This document shows, in pieces, positions 18,477 through 28,000 of a stretch of DNA of 47,810 nucleotides; position 1 is the first letter of the stretch; the number at the start of each line of letters is the position of its first letter. Both the position numbers and the translations under genes were made by a program. The notes under the pieces are model-generated. The model saw only the letters and a program-made list of their open reading frames with translations, was not told the DNA's origin and did not search any database. This DNA comes from Verrucomicrobiota bacterium (GTDB lineage: Bacteria > Verrucomicrobiota > Verrucomicrobiia > Limisphaerales > J093), in the NCBI GenBank assembly GCA_029556615.1, contig JAKQDD010000006.1, positions 1 through 47,810 on the forward strand. The letters run 5' to 3'.

Positions 18477-21206
18477 GTGCGATGGTATCGGATCATTGGG
18501 ATGGTGCTGGCTCCGCTGTCGGGGTTCCTCGCCCTGACTCCACCCGCAACCCGGGCCGCTGCCCCCCCGCTTCAACCCCTGGTGCCGCCCCAGAGCGTCG
18601 GCCGCATTGCCCCCGACCGCTGGCAGATGCCCACCGGCCAATACCTCACCCCCGCCGGACGCCAGGTCGAAGTCCTCGGCATGCGGCCCCAAACCCTCGC
18701 CCTCAGCCCGGACGGCCGCCTCCTCGCCGTGGCCGGACGGAACCATACCCTCGTCCTCATCGACCCCAAACAAGGCCGCATCCTGCGCTCGCTGCCACTC
18801 ACCACGCCCGACCCCGCCTCGGTCGCCGCAGCCAGAAACCATGCCGCCGCCAACCCCAAGACCAACGTCCCGGTCAAGACCGTCACCGGCCAACTGAGCT
18901 TTGCCGGGCTCGTCTTCTCGCCCGACGGCCGGCGCCTCTACGTCTCGAACACCGGCGGCAACATCTGGGCTTTCCCCGTCGATCGCTCCATTTGGCTCGG
19001 ACACCCCGTCCTGCTCGCCGTGCCGGATGCGAAGGTGCCCGGCCAAAAGCACGAAATCCCCACCGGCCTCGCGCTCTCGAGTGACAGCCGGCGCCTCTAC
19101 GTGGCGGGCAATCTCGGGAATCGACTCCACGAACTCGATGCCGAAACCGGCCGTTGCCTCCGCTCGTGGGACACCGGGGTCGCCCCCCAGGAAGTCGTGC
19201 TCACTCGCCACAAGGCCTACGTCAGCAACCGCGGCGGCCGCCGCCCCGCTCCCGCCGACCTGACCGCCCCGGCCGGCAAGGGGACCACCGTCCGCGTCGA
19301 TCCCGTCCGTCATATCCCCAACGAAGGCTCCGTCACCATCATCGACCTCAGGTCCGGCCTCGTGACCGCCGAGGTCCCGGTCGAATTGCACCCCTCCGCG
19401 CTCGCCGTCTCCCCCGAAGGCCGCTACGTCGTCGTCGCCAACAGCGGCAGCGATACGCTCAGCGTCATTGACTCCGGAACTGACCGGGTGATCGAGAAGA
19501 TCTGGGCCCGCCAAACCCCCGCCGACCCGTTGGGCGCCCAGCCCTGCGCCCTGGCCTTCGACTCCGCCGGCCGCCGCCTCTACGTCGCCAACGGCACCCA
19601 GAACGCCGTCGCCGTCATCCAGTTCCAACCCGAGGCCAACGCCTCCCGCGTCGTCGGACTCATCCCCGTCGGCTGGTTCCCCAGCGCGATCCAGTACGAC
19701 CCGCACCGCCGCCAGCTCTGCGTGGCCAACATGAAGGGCCTCGGCGCCACCATGACCTACCCCACGAATCAACCACCCAAACAGCACGCCAAGGAGTTCC
19801 TCGGCACCGTCTCCCTCGTACCAGTCCCCGGCAGCCACCAACTCGCCCGCCTCACCCGAAGCGCCCTATGGAACATGCACCACCCCAAACTCGCCGAGGC
19901 GCTGTTGCCCCCACGCCCTGACCAGCCCCCGCGCCCCGTTCCCGAGCGCGTGGGCGAGCCCAGCGTCTTCAACCACGTGATCTACATCATCAAGGAGAAC
20001 CGCACTTACGACCAGATCCTCGGCGACATGCCCGAAGGCAACGGGGAACCCTCCCTCTGCATCTTCGGCGAACAGTACACGCCCAACCAACACAAGATCT
20101 CACGCGAGTTCGTCCTGCTGGACAATACCTATTGCTCCGGCCTCCAAAGCGCCGATGGCCACCAGTGGACCGGCAGCGCCATCGCCAACGAGTACATCGA
20201 GCGCCAGCTCACGTCGGGCACCCCGCGCAGTTACCCCGGCGGCAAGAGCGAGGACAGCGCCGATGCCCTCGCCTGGGCCTCCACCGGCTTCCTATGGGAC
20301 AATGCCATCCGCCATGGCAAGACGTTCCGCAACTACGGGGAATGGATGGTGTCCGAAGCCGGATGGACCGACCGCAAACGCAAAGACCCGGTCACCTGGC
20401 GCGACTTCTGGCAGCAACACCAAAACGGCGGCAGCCAGGTCCAGCTCCGAAGCCGTCCCGCCATCGCCTCGCTCCGCGGCGTCAGCAATACCAATACCGT
20501 CGGCTATGATCTCAAGGTCCCCGACGTCATGCGCGCCGCCGAGTTCATCCGCGAGCTCCGCCACTTCGAAACCCACGGCGGGTTCCCCAGCCTGATGATC
20601 CTCTTCCTCCCCAATAATCACACCGGGGGCACCCGCGGCCACTACCCAACCCCCGGCGCCCAGATCGCCGATAACGACCTCGCCCTCGGCCAGGTGCTCG
20701 AGGCCATCAGCCATAGCCGCTTCTGGCCGGAAACCTGCCTCTTCGCCATCGAGGACGATCCCCAGGCAGGCTGGGATCATGTCAGCGGCTATCGCACGGT
20801 CTGCACCGTCGCCAGCGCTTACACCAAACGCCGACAAACCATCAGCACCCACTACAACCAAACGAGCCTCATCCGTACCATCGAGCTCATCCTTGGCCTG
20901 CCGCCCATGCACCATCTGGACGCCACCGCCAATCCGATGACCGATTGCTTCATGGCCACCCCGGATTTCACCCCCTTCGCCAGCGTCCCCAACCGGGTGC
21001 CGCTCGATCAGTTGAACCCTGAGCCGAAGACCGTCGCCAACCCCATCCTGCGCCAGGACGCCATCACGTGCGCTCGCCTCCCGCTCGACGAGGTCGACCG
21101 CTGCCCCGAGGATGTCTTCAACCGCATCCTGTGGCGCGCCATGAAGGGACCCGATACCCCTTACCCCTTGTGGGCCGTCAAAGCCCTCGACGAGGACGAC
21201 GACTAA
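18477..21206 (+). CDS. Exported beta-propeller / phosphoesterase fusion protein
   Basis: 909 residues from a GTG. A signal peptide (~1-28) is followed by a YVTN/NHL-like beta-propeller (~60-430) with repeated blades such as SPDGRLLAVAG, SPDGRRLYVSN and DSAGRRLYVANGTQN. The second half (~500-890) is a phosphoesterase-family domain of the alkaline phosphatase superfamily, marked by YIIKENRTYDQILGDM near residue 500, DGHQWTGSAIANEY, and PNNHTGG and EDDPQAGWDHV further on. Related proteins are annotated as bifunctional propeller/phosphatase or phospholipase C-like. The substrate cannot be read from sequence. It follows the GH127 gene by 65 bases, so the three exported hydrolases may act on the same particulate material. 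Confidence 0.85.
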   Translation: MRWYRIIGMVLAPLSGFLALTPPATRAAAPPLQPLVPPQSVGRIAPDRWQMPTGQYLTPAGRQVEVLGMRPQTLALSPDGRLLAVAGRNHTLVLIDPKQGRILRSLPLTTPDPASVAAARNHAAANPKTNVPVKTVTGQLSFAGLVFSPDGRRLYVSNTGGNIWAFPVDRSIWLGHPVLLAVPDAKVPGQKHEIPTGLALSSDSRRLYVAGNLGNRLHELDAETGRCLRSWDTGVAPQEVVLTRHKAYVSNRGGRRPAPADLTAPAGKGTTVRVDPVRHIPNEGSVTIIDLRSGLVTAEVPVELHPSALAVSPEGRYVVVANSGSDTLSVIDSGTDRVIEKIWARQTPADPLGAQPCALAFDSAGRRLYVANGTQNAVAVIQFQPEANASRVVGLIPVGWFPSAIQYDPHRRQLCVANMKGLGATMTYPTNQPPKQHAKEFLGTVSLVPVPGSHQLARLTRSALWNMHHPKLAEALLPPRPDQPPRPVPERVGEPSVFNHVIYIIKENRTYDQILGDMPEGNGEPSLCIFGEQYTPNQHKISREFVLLDNTYCSGLQSADGHQWTGSAIANEYIERQLTSGTPRSYPGGKSEDSADALAWASTGFLWDNAIRHGKTFRNYGEWMVSEAGWTDRKRKDPVTWRDFWQQHQNGGSQVQLRSRPAIASLRGVSNTNTVGYDLKVPDVMRAAEFIRELRHFETHGGFPSLMILFLPNNHTGGTRGHYPTPGAQIADNDLALGQVLEAISHSRFWPETCLFAIEDDPQAGWDHVSGYRTVCTVASAYTKRRQTISTHYNQTSLIRTIELILGLPPMHHLDATANPMTDCFMATPDFTPFASVPNRVPLDQLNPEPKTVANPILRQDAITCARLPLDEVDRCPEDVFNRILWRAMKGPDTPYPLWAVKALDEDDD

Positions 21207-21361
21207 GCCTTCTTCTCCGCCTTGCTCTTCCGGGCTAGATCAGCCCGATGCGCCCGCTCGTAGGTCTGGATGTCGCGAAACCGCCCCTTCGCATCTCGAA
21301 CGGCGTACAGTTTCTTGCCCGCGCTGCTCCGATGAGTCGTCCTTCTTGCTTTGCCTGGCAT
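21203..21361 (-). CDS. Conserved small basic protein, 52 residues
   Basis: Translating the minus strand from the ATG at 21361 gives 52 residues: MPGKARRTTHRSS, then GKKLYAVRDAKGRF, DIQTYERAHRADL and a lysine-rich end. The middle resembles a small uncharacterised protein seen in many bacteria, with the recurring KLYAVRDxxGRFxDIQTYxRAHxxDL pattern (from memory). A GAGGAA ribosome site sits about six bases before the ATG. It is convergent with the upstream phosphoesterase gene and overlaps its stop by four bases. Function is unknown; the charge suggests nucleic-acid or ribosome contact, which is inference only. Confidence 0.75.
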   Translation of the reverse strand: MPGKARRTTHRSSAGKKLYAVRDAKGRFRDIQTYERAHRADLARKSKAEKKA

Positions 21362-21455
21362 ATGATCTTCCTCGTTTGTTTACCATTCCCACACCGACAA
21401 GAGCCGCGCCGGCCTTCAGACCATCCGAGCCACATCATGTGTCCCACACGCGACA

Positions 21456-21530
21456 GCTTCGCGCAACAAAAAAGCCCGCCCCAAAATGCCCCACGCCTCT
21501 TGCTCATTGAAAATCAGCGCGAAGCGGGCT
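21456..21530 (-). terminator. Terminator of the sigma54 activator gene
   Basis: On the minus strand, AGCCCGC directly after the stop pairs with GCGGGCT (21473-21479), followed by six T (21468-21473). The loop is long (about 44 bases). A second 9-base pair, GCTTCGCGC (21456-21464) with GCGCGAAGC (21517-21525), shares part of the same arm, so the two stems exclude each other. Confidence 0.5.
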
Positions 21531-23185
21531 CACCAAGAAGGGGGCTCAATCCCCGGCCTCCTTAGCCCCATCACCCGCATCCTCGACAGCAGCGTGGTCG
21601 GTTTCACCCCCAGAAGCTCCGCCGCTCCATTCGGCCCCTTGATCTTCCAGCCCGCCCTCTCGAGCACAGCGATCAGGTTGCCTCGCTCCAGCCGACGCAG
21701 CTCCGCTTCGCTCAGAAACCCTGATCCTGGCTCGCCCGCCACCGCCGACCGCAGCTTCGACGCCGCCGCCTGCGCCGCCTCCGTCACCGGCAGGTCAAAC
21801 TGCAACGCCCCGCCCCGCGCCAGGATCACCGCGCGCTCGATCACGTTCCGCAACTCCCTCACGTTGCCGGGCCACTCGTAGCTCTGCAGCCGAGCCACCC
21901 CAGCCCGCGTCAGCCGCGGCTTCGGACACCGCAGTTCCCTCACCGACACATCGACAAAGTGCGCCGCCAAGAGCGGGATGTCGTCCTTTCGCTCCCGCAG
22001 CGGCGCCACATGAATCGGAAAGACGTTCAGCCGGTAATAGAGATCCTCACGAAAACGGCCCGCCACCACCGCCTTCTTCAGATCCCGATTCGTCGCCCCC
22101 AATATCCGGACGTTGGCATGCCGCGTCCGATCGTCGCCGACGCGCTCATACCGCTTCTCCTGCACCACCCGCAACAGCTTGCTCTGCATGTCGAGCGGGA
22201 CCTCGCCAATCTCGTCCAGGAGCAACGTCCCCCCTTCGGCAGCCTCGAACCGGCCCGCCCGATCCTTGTGCGCCCCCGTGAAAGCACCGCGCACGTGCCC
22301 GAAAAACTCGCTCTCGAACAGCTCCTTCGGAATCGACGCGCAATTGACTCGAACCAGGGGAAAGTCGCAGCGCGGACTTCGCCGGTGGATTTCATGCGCC
22401 ACCAGCTCCTTGCCCGTGCCGGTCTCACCCAGGATCAGGACGGACGCTTCGGTGGGCGCAACCAGGTCGATCTGGCTCACCACCTGCCGCAAGGCCGCGC
22501 TCTGCCCCACCAAATCCCCGAACGCCTTCGCCTCGACCACCTCTTCCTGCAGGTAGGTGTTCTGCAGCTCGAGCTGCGCCTTCAACCGCTGGATCTCCTC
22601 GAAAGCCCGCGCATTGGCAATCGCCGCGCCAATGTGATCCGCCAAAACCCTGCCCCACGGCCGCGCCTCCTCCGGCACCTCGTCGCGCATGAATCCCACC
22701 AGGACCCCCATCACTTCCCCTTTGTACGTGATCGGCGTCGCACCACACCCCCCAATCCCCTCCTCCTCGACCCAGTCAAAACCCTCCATCTCCGCGGGTT
22801 GGCGCTTGACCTCCAGTACGATCCGCTCTTCTCCCACCGCCGCTGCCTTTCCCAAAAAACCAACGCCCAGCGGATGCCGCGCCTTGGTATCGTCGAAACG
22901 CCGGAAATCCGCTGCACTGTCCGCAAGCGACCCTCCCCGCCCCGCCACCAAGTGCAGACAACGCCTTGTGTCCGGACAACTCCCCCGGCGCCGACAGTGC
23001 GCGCAAAGATCCCCTTCTTCAATCAGCCAAACTTGCACGCAAACCATCCCCGGCCGCTCGGCTGCGCGATCCACCACCTTCCGCAACAAACCCTCCAGAG
23101 ACTGCTCGAGGGCAATCTCGAGAAGAAACTGCGCCGCACGATTCGCATCAAACCGCTGATCACTCGTCACTTCCACAGTCCGCAT
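21530..23185 (-). CDS. Sigma54-dependent transcriptional activator with GAF sensor
   Basis: About 551 residues. An N-terminal GAF-like sensor (~10-190) carries a Cys cluster (CAHC, then GSC and RRC before LHLVAG). A short coiled linker precedes the AAA+ domain with Walker A GETGTGKE (~252), the sigma54-contacting GAFTGA loop intact (~300), Walker B GGTLLLDEIGE (~320) and the arginine-finger region NVRELRNVIERA. A Fis-type helix-turn-helix closes the protein (~500-540). It therefore should open sigma54 promoters. It is divergent from the RND efflux cluster, whose first gene has a -24/-12 promoter. A GTG at 23215 is an alternative start. FhlA/NorR-like in layout, but the signal is not known. 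Confidence 0.93.
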   Translation of the reverse strand: MRTVEVTSDQRFDANRAAQFLLEIALEQSLEGLLRKVVDRAAERPGMVCVQVWLIEEGDLCAHCRRRGSCPDTRRCLHLVAGRGGSLADSAADFRRFDDTKARHPLGVGFLGKAAAVGEERIVLEVKRQPAEMEGFDWVEEEGIGGCGATPITYKGEVMGVLVGFMRDEVPEEARPWGRVLADHIGAAIANARAFEEIQRLKAQLELQNTYLQEEVVEAKAFGDLVGQSAALRQVVSQIDLVAPTEASVLILGETGTGKELVAHEIHRRSPRCDFPLVRVNCASIPKELFESEFFGHVRGAFTGAHKDRAGRFEAAEGGTLLLDEIGEVPLDMQSKLLRVVQEKRYERVGDDRTRHANVRILGATNRDLKKAVVAGRFREDLYYRLNVFPIHVAPLRERKDDIPLLAAHFVDVSVRELRCPKPRLTRAGVARLQSYEWPGNVRELRNVIERAVILARGGALQFDLPVTEAAQAAASKLRSAVAGEPGSGFLSEAELRRLERGNLIAVLERAGWKIKGPNGAAELLGVKPTTLLSRMRVMGLRRPGIEPPSW

Positions 23186-23309
23186 ACCCTGCCCCGATCC
23201 GATCCCGATGTCCACTCCGGACTGAACGGTTTTTCGTACGTTCGATATGTCGAGCCAACACGCAACTCAACCCTGCATGGTGGTTTGGCCTCTGTGGTTA
23301 CCGCTTTGG

Positions 23310-23326
23310 ACATTGATGATCAATGT
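23310..23326. promoter_or_regulatory. 17-bp palindrome, likely activator binding site
   Basis: ACATTGAT-G-ATCAATGT is a perfect 8-1-8 palindrome in the divergent intergenic region. Its centre is about 64 bases before the -24 box, a normal place for the upstream site of a Fis-type sigma54 activator. Confidence 0.55.
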
Positions 23327-23381
23327 ATTGTGCCGGTTTCATTCAAGATCACCGAGGTCAAGAACATGACGCCACGCCGTG

Positions 23382-23397
23382 TGGCACGATGAATGCA
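23382..23397 (+). promoter_or_regulatory. Sigma54 (-24/-12) promoter of the efflux cluster
   Basis: TGGCACG-ATGA-ATGCA matches the sigma54 consensus TGGCACR-N4-TTGCW at every fixed position but one (A for the first T of the -12 element), including GG and GC at exact spacing. The predicted start is near 23408, some 23 bases before the first gene. Confidence 0.65.
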
Positions 23398-23430
23398 TGA
23401 ATCCTATCGGTTCGATTGCCGGTCGAAATT

Positions 23431-23808
23431 ATGAACCTAACGCCGCCAGGCGGTCCGCCAGCCGAGATCCGAGAAGGCGACTTCGAGAAAGAGGTCTTGA
23501 AGTCCGCCGTGCCGGTCCTGGTGGCTTTCGTGGCGCCCTGGAGCCAGGCGTGTCGGGTTCTCGATTCCGTGCTGACAGACGTGGCCGCCGCTTGTGCCGG
23601 CCGCGTCAAGGTCCTTAAGCTCAACGCGGATGACAGCCCGGACCTGAGCCTCTGGTACGAAATCGCCTCGATCCCCGCCCTGCTCTATTTCGTCAACGGC
23701 CTGCCTCGGGCCCGCGTGATCGGAACGGCGAGCAAGGACGCGATCCTCGCCAAGATCGAAGGCGCGGCGCCCGATCGGCACTCCTCTTCGTCCGTTCCCA
23801 AGTCCTGA
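23431..23808 (+). CDS. Thioredoxin-fold protein lacking the CxxC pair
   Basis: About 125 residues. It follows the thioredoxin pattern: EIREGDFEKEVLKS, VPVLVAFVAPWSQAC, VKVLKLNADDSP, then IASIPALLYFVNG with the conserved cis-Pro. The active site is WSQAC instead of WCGPC, so the first catalytic Cys is Ser and only the resolving Cys remains. It cannot be an ordinary disulphide reductase; it may be a chaperone-like or trapping protein. No signal peptide is seen. The ATG at 23431 is preferred to a TTG at 23416. It is the first gene after the sigma54 promoter, 13 bases before the efflux adaptor, so it is probably co-transcribed with the pump. Confidence 0.82.
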   Translation: MNLTPPGGPPAEIREGDFEKEVLKSAVPVLVAFVAPWSQACRVLDSVLTDVAAACAGRVKVLKLNADDSPDLSLWYEIASIPALLYFVNGLPRARVIGTASKDAILAKIEGAAPDRHSSSSVPKS

Positions 23809-23821
23809 ACTGCTGACTCTG

Positions 23822-25048
23822 ATGACTCTGATGCAACGCGATCCAAAGACTCCCACGCTGGTGACGGCAGGCAAGGTCGTGCTGGCAGCCTTGGGCTGCA
23901 CTTTGTTCCTGACGGCCTGCGGCCGTCAGCAGGCGGCCCCGCCCACCGCGCCTCCTCCGCCGACCGTGACGACCGTCCCCATGGTCCGCGAGCAGGTCTT
24001 GCTCACGACCGAGCTGGCGGGACGTACGTCGCCCTATCGGATTGCCGAGATCCGGCCGCAGGTCAACGGCCTGATCAAGGAACGCCTCTTCACCGAGGGC
24101 GCCAATGTCCAATCCAATCAGCCTCTCTATCAAATCGATCCCGCCCCCTTCAAAGCCGCGTTCGAGAGCGCCAAGGCCGCCCTGGGCAGGGCGGAGGCGA
24201 ATCTCCCGGCCATTCAGGCCCGGGCCGACCGCTTCAAGGCCGCCCTGGCGGACAGGGCGGTGAGTCAACAGGACTACGACGATGCCGCGGCCGCGCTGAA
24301 ACAGGCCGACGCCGACATCCTGTATTGGAAGGCGGCGGTCGAGACCGCCCGCATCAATCTCGATTACGCGCGCGTGGTGTCCCCGATCTCCGGTCGCATC
24401 GGGCCGTCCTCGGTCACGGACGGCGCCATCGTCACCGCTTACCAGCCGGTGCCGCTGGCGACGATCCAGCAGTTGGATCCCATCTATGTCGATGTCCCCT
24501 ACTCCACGACCGAACTGCTGCGGTTGCAGCGCCGCCTCAGGGAGGGACAACTCAGCCAGAGTGAAACCAACGTCAACGCCGTCGATCTCCTCCTGCCGGA
24601 CGGCGCAAAGTACGACCACGAGGGAGCTCTGCAGTTCCGGGATGTCTCGGTGGACCCGACCATGGGCACGGTCACGCTGCGCATGGTCTTTCCCAACCCG
24701 AACGGCGTCCTGCTCCCGGGCATGTTCGTCCGGGTGATCGTCAAGGAAGGCATCAACAAACAGGCCATCCTCGTCCCTCAGCAAGCGGTCTCTCGCGATC
24801 ACAAGGGGAACCCCACCACCTTGATCGTGGTCCAGGGCAAGGTCGAGATGCGACAACTCACGGTCGAACGCGAGGTGCGCGACCGCTGGCTCGTCACGGC
24901 CGGAGTCGAAGCGGGCGACAAGGTGATCATGGAAGGCATGCAGAAGGTCCGACCCGGCATGCCCGTGACCGAGGTCCCCTTCGGAGAGCCCCAGCCCCAG
25001 ACCGCCCCGCCGGGAGCCAAGGCCCCGCCAACGCCCACCGCGCACTGA
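23822..25048 (+). CDS. RND efflux periplasmic adaptor (AcrA/MexA-like)
   Basis: 408 residues (405 from the second ATG). A lipoprotein signal peptide ends in LTAC, so it should be anchored in a membrane by a lipidated Cys. A lipoyl half (RTSPYRIAEIRPQVNGLI), an alpha-helical hairpin, the second lipoyl half (ARVVSPISGRIGPSSVTDGAIV), a beta-barrel and a membrane-proximal domain follow in order. It bridges the pump and channel encoded next. The ATG follows the thioredoxin-like gene by 13 bases in a short direct repeat (GACTCTGAT, twice). The pump gene starts 12 bases after its stop. Confidence 0.93.
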   Translation: MTLMQRDPKTPTLVTAGKVVLAALGCTLFLTACGRQQAAPPTAPPPPTVTTVPMVREQVLLTTELAGRTSPYRIAEIRPQVNGLIKERLFTEGANVQSNQPLYQIDPAPFKAAFESAKAALGRAEANLPAIQARADRFKAALADRAVSQQDYDDAAAALKQADADILYWKAAVETARINLDYARVVSPISGRIGPSSVTDGAIVTAYQPVPLATIQQLDPIYVDVPYSTTELLRLQRRLREGQLSQSETNVNAVDLLLPDGAKYDHEGALQFRDVSVDPTMGTVTLRMVFPNPNGVLLPGMFVRVIVKEGINKQAILVPQQAVSRDHKGNPTTLIVVQGKVEMRQLTVEREVRDRWLVTAGVEAGDKVIMEGMQKVRPGMPVTEVPFGEPQPQTAPPGAKAPPTPTAH

Positions 25049-25060
25049 CGGAGACACGCC

Positions 25061-28000
25061 ATGCTATCCCGGTTCTTCCTGAATCGCCCGGTCTTCGCCT
25101 GGGTGATCGCCATCATCCTGATGGTGGCGGGCTGTCTCGCCATCTACAACCTGCCGGTCTCCCAATACCCGCCCATCGCGCCTCCGTCGATTGCGCTGAC
25201 CGCCTCCTACCCCGGCGCCTCCGCCGAGACGGTCGAAAACAGCGTAACCCAGATCATCGAGCAGAAGATGACCGGCTTCGACAAGATGCTGTACATGTCT
25301 GCGACGAGCGACTCGGCGGGCGGATCCCGTCTCGAGCTGACTTTTGAACCGGGAACCGACCCGGACCTGGCCTGGGCCCAGGTTCAGAACAAGCTGCAGC
25401 TGGCGATGGCCAGCCTCCCGGATGTCGTCCAGCGCACGGGCATCCAGGTGCGAAAGAGCACCCGCAACTATCTCCTCGTCGTCGGCCTCGTCTCGGAAGA
25501 CGGCAGCATGAACGGCAGCGACCTCCGCGACTACGCGCTGTCGAATCTCGAGAAGATCCTCTCCCGCGTGCCAGGGGTCGGAGAGGTCGAGGTCTTCGGC
25601 AGCCAGTACGCCATGCGGATCTGGCTGAACCCGGACAAGTTGAACGACTACCGGATGACCGTCGCGGAAGTCCTCGCCGCCCTGCACGTCTACAACGTCG
25701 AGGTGTCGGCCGGCCAGTTCGGTGGCGCACCCGCCGTCCAAGGCCAGCGCCTCAACGCGGTCATCACCGTCCAAAGCATGCTCAAGACGCCCGAGGAGTT
25801 CGGCGCCATCCCGCTGCGCACCAACCCCGACGGCTCCGTCGTCCGGGTCCGCGACGTGGCCCGCACGGAGCTGGGGACCGAGTTCTATGACATCGAGGCC
25901 TTTCACAATGGCCGGCCGGCCGCCGGTCTGGCCATTCGCGCCGCGGCTGGCGCCAATGCGCTCGATACCGCCGAGGCCATCCGGGGCAAGATGAAAGAGC
26001 TCAGCCAGTTCTTCCCCCCAGGCCTGAGAATCGTCTACCCGATGGACACCACCCCCTTCGTGAAGAAGGCCATCGAGGAGGTCGTCAAGACCCTCATCGA
26101 AGCCATCGTGCTCGTCTTCCTCGTGATGTACCTCTTCATGGGCAACATGCGGGCCACCCTCATCCCCACCATCGCCGTGCCCGTCGTCATCCTCGGTACC
26201 TTCGCCGTGCTCGGGTTCTTCGGGTTCTCGATCAATATGCTCACGATGTTCGCCATGGTGCTCGCCATCGGCCTGTTGGTCGACGACGCCATCGTCGTCG
26301 TCGAAAACGTCGAGCGCATCATGAGCGAGGAAGGGATCTCCCCCCTCGAGGCGACGCGCAAGTCCATGGACCAGATCACCCCCGCCCTGATCGGCATCGG
26401 CCTCGTGCTCTCCGCCGTGTTCGGTCCCATGGCGTTCTTCGCGGGGTCCACCGGCGTCATCTATCGCCAGTTCTCCGTCACCATCATCGCCTCCATGCTG
26501 CTCTCCGTCGTGGTCGCCCTGATCCTGACGCCCGTGCTCTGCGCCTCCCTCCTTAAACCCGTCCCCAAAGGACACGAGCCGGCCGAAGGCGGGATCTGGT
26601 TCCTGCGCCCGTTCTTCCGCGCCTTTGACCGCTTCTTCTTCTGGGCGAGAGACCGCTACCTCGGCCTCGTGAGCCACTCGCTCTCGAGGAAGCTGCGCTA
26701 CGGGTTCATCTTCGTGCTGATCGTCGCCGCCATGGGATACCTCTTCCAGCGAATGCCCACCGCCTATCTGCCGGATGAAGACCAGGGACAACTCCTGGTG
26801 CAGGTGCTGCTGCCCGCCAATTCGACCCTCGAACAGACCATGGGCGTCCTTAAACAGGTCCAGGACCACTTCCAGCAGCGGGAGAAAGACGCCGTCGAGA
26901 CGGTGATGACCATCTCCGGCATCGGCCTGGCCGGACGCGGACAGAACGCCGGCATGGCGTTCGTCCGGCTCAAGGACTGGGATCTGCGCGACCGGCCGGA
27001 CCTCAAGGTGACCGCGGTCGCAGGACGAGCCATGGGGGCCTTCTCCCAGATCCGCAACGCCATGGTGTTCGCCTTCGCCCCGCCCGCCGTGGTCGAGCTC
27101 GGCATCTCGAAGGGATTCGACTTCCAATTGCTCGATCGCGGCGGCTTGGGCCACGACAAACTCATGGAAGCCCGCAACCAATTGCTCGGCATGGCCGCCC
27201 AGGATCCTGTGCTCACCAAGGTCCGACCCAACGGCCTCGAAGACGTCCCCGAGTACCGCGTCGACGTCGACTGGGACCGCGCCGGCGCCCTGGGCGTGCC
27301 GGTAGCCGCCGTCCATCAGACGATCTCCGCCGCCTTCGGCAGCGCCTATGTCAATGACTTCATCCAGGGCGGCCGCGTCAAAAGGGTCTTCGTCCAGGCG
27401 GACGCGCCGTACCGGATGCTGCCGCAGGACCTCGAACGGCTCTATGTCCGCAATGCCACCGGCAAGATGGTCCCCTTCTCCGCCTTCGCCTCCGGCCGTT
27501 GGACCTTCGGGCCCCCAAGGCTCGAGCGCTTCAATGGCTTCCCTTCCATGAACATTATCGGCGAACCCGCCCCTGGCCGAAGCTCCGGCGAGGCCATGCG
27601 GGCGATGGAGGGCTTCGTCAAGAAGCTGCCGCAGGGCGTGGGCCATGACTGGACCGGCCTCTCCTATCAGGAACGCCAGGCCGGCGCCCACGCCGCTCCT
27701 CTCTATGCCTTCTCGATCCTCGTCATCTTCCTCTGCCTCGCCGCCCTCTACGAGAGCTGGCCGATCCCTGTGTCGATCCTCCTCGCTCTCCCCCTGGGCG
27801 TGATCGGCGGTGTCATCGGCTCAAGCCTCCTCGGCTTGCCCAATGACGTCTATTTCCAGATCGGCCTCCTCACCACCCTGGGTCTCACCACCAAGAACGC
27901 CATCCTCATCGTCCAATTCGCCAAAGCCCGCGTCGAGGAGGGCAAGGGACTCATCGAAGCCACCCTCGAAGGAGCCAAACTGCGCTTGCGCCCCATCGTC

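Noticed and set aside
25064..27691. 875-residue minus-strand frame opposite the RND pump
   Set aside because: Acidic, His-rich shadow translation; the RND reading is unmistakable.
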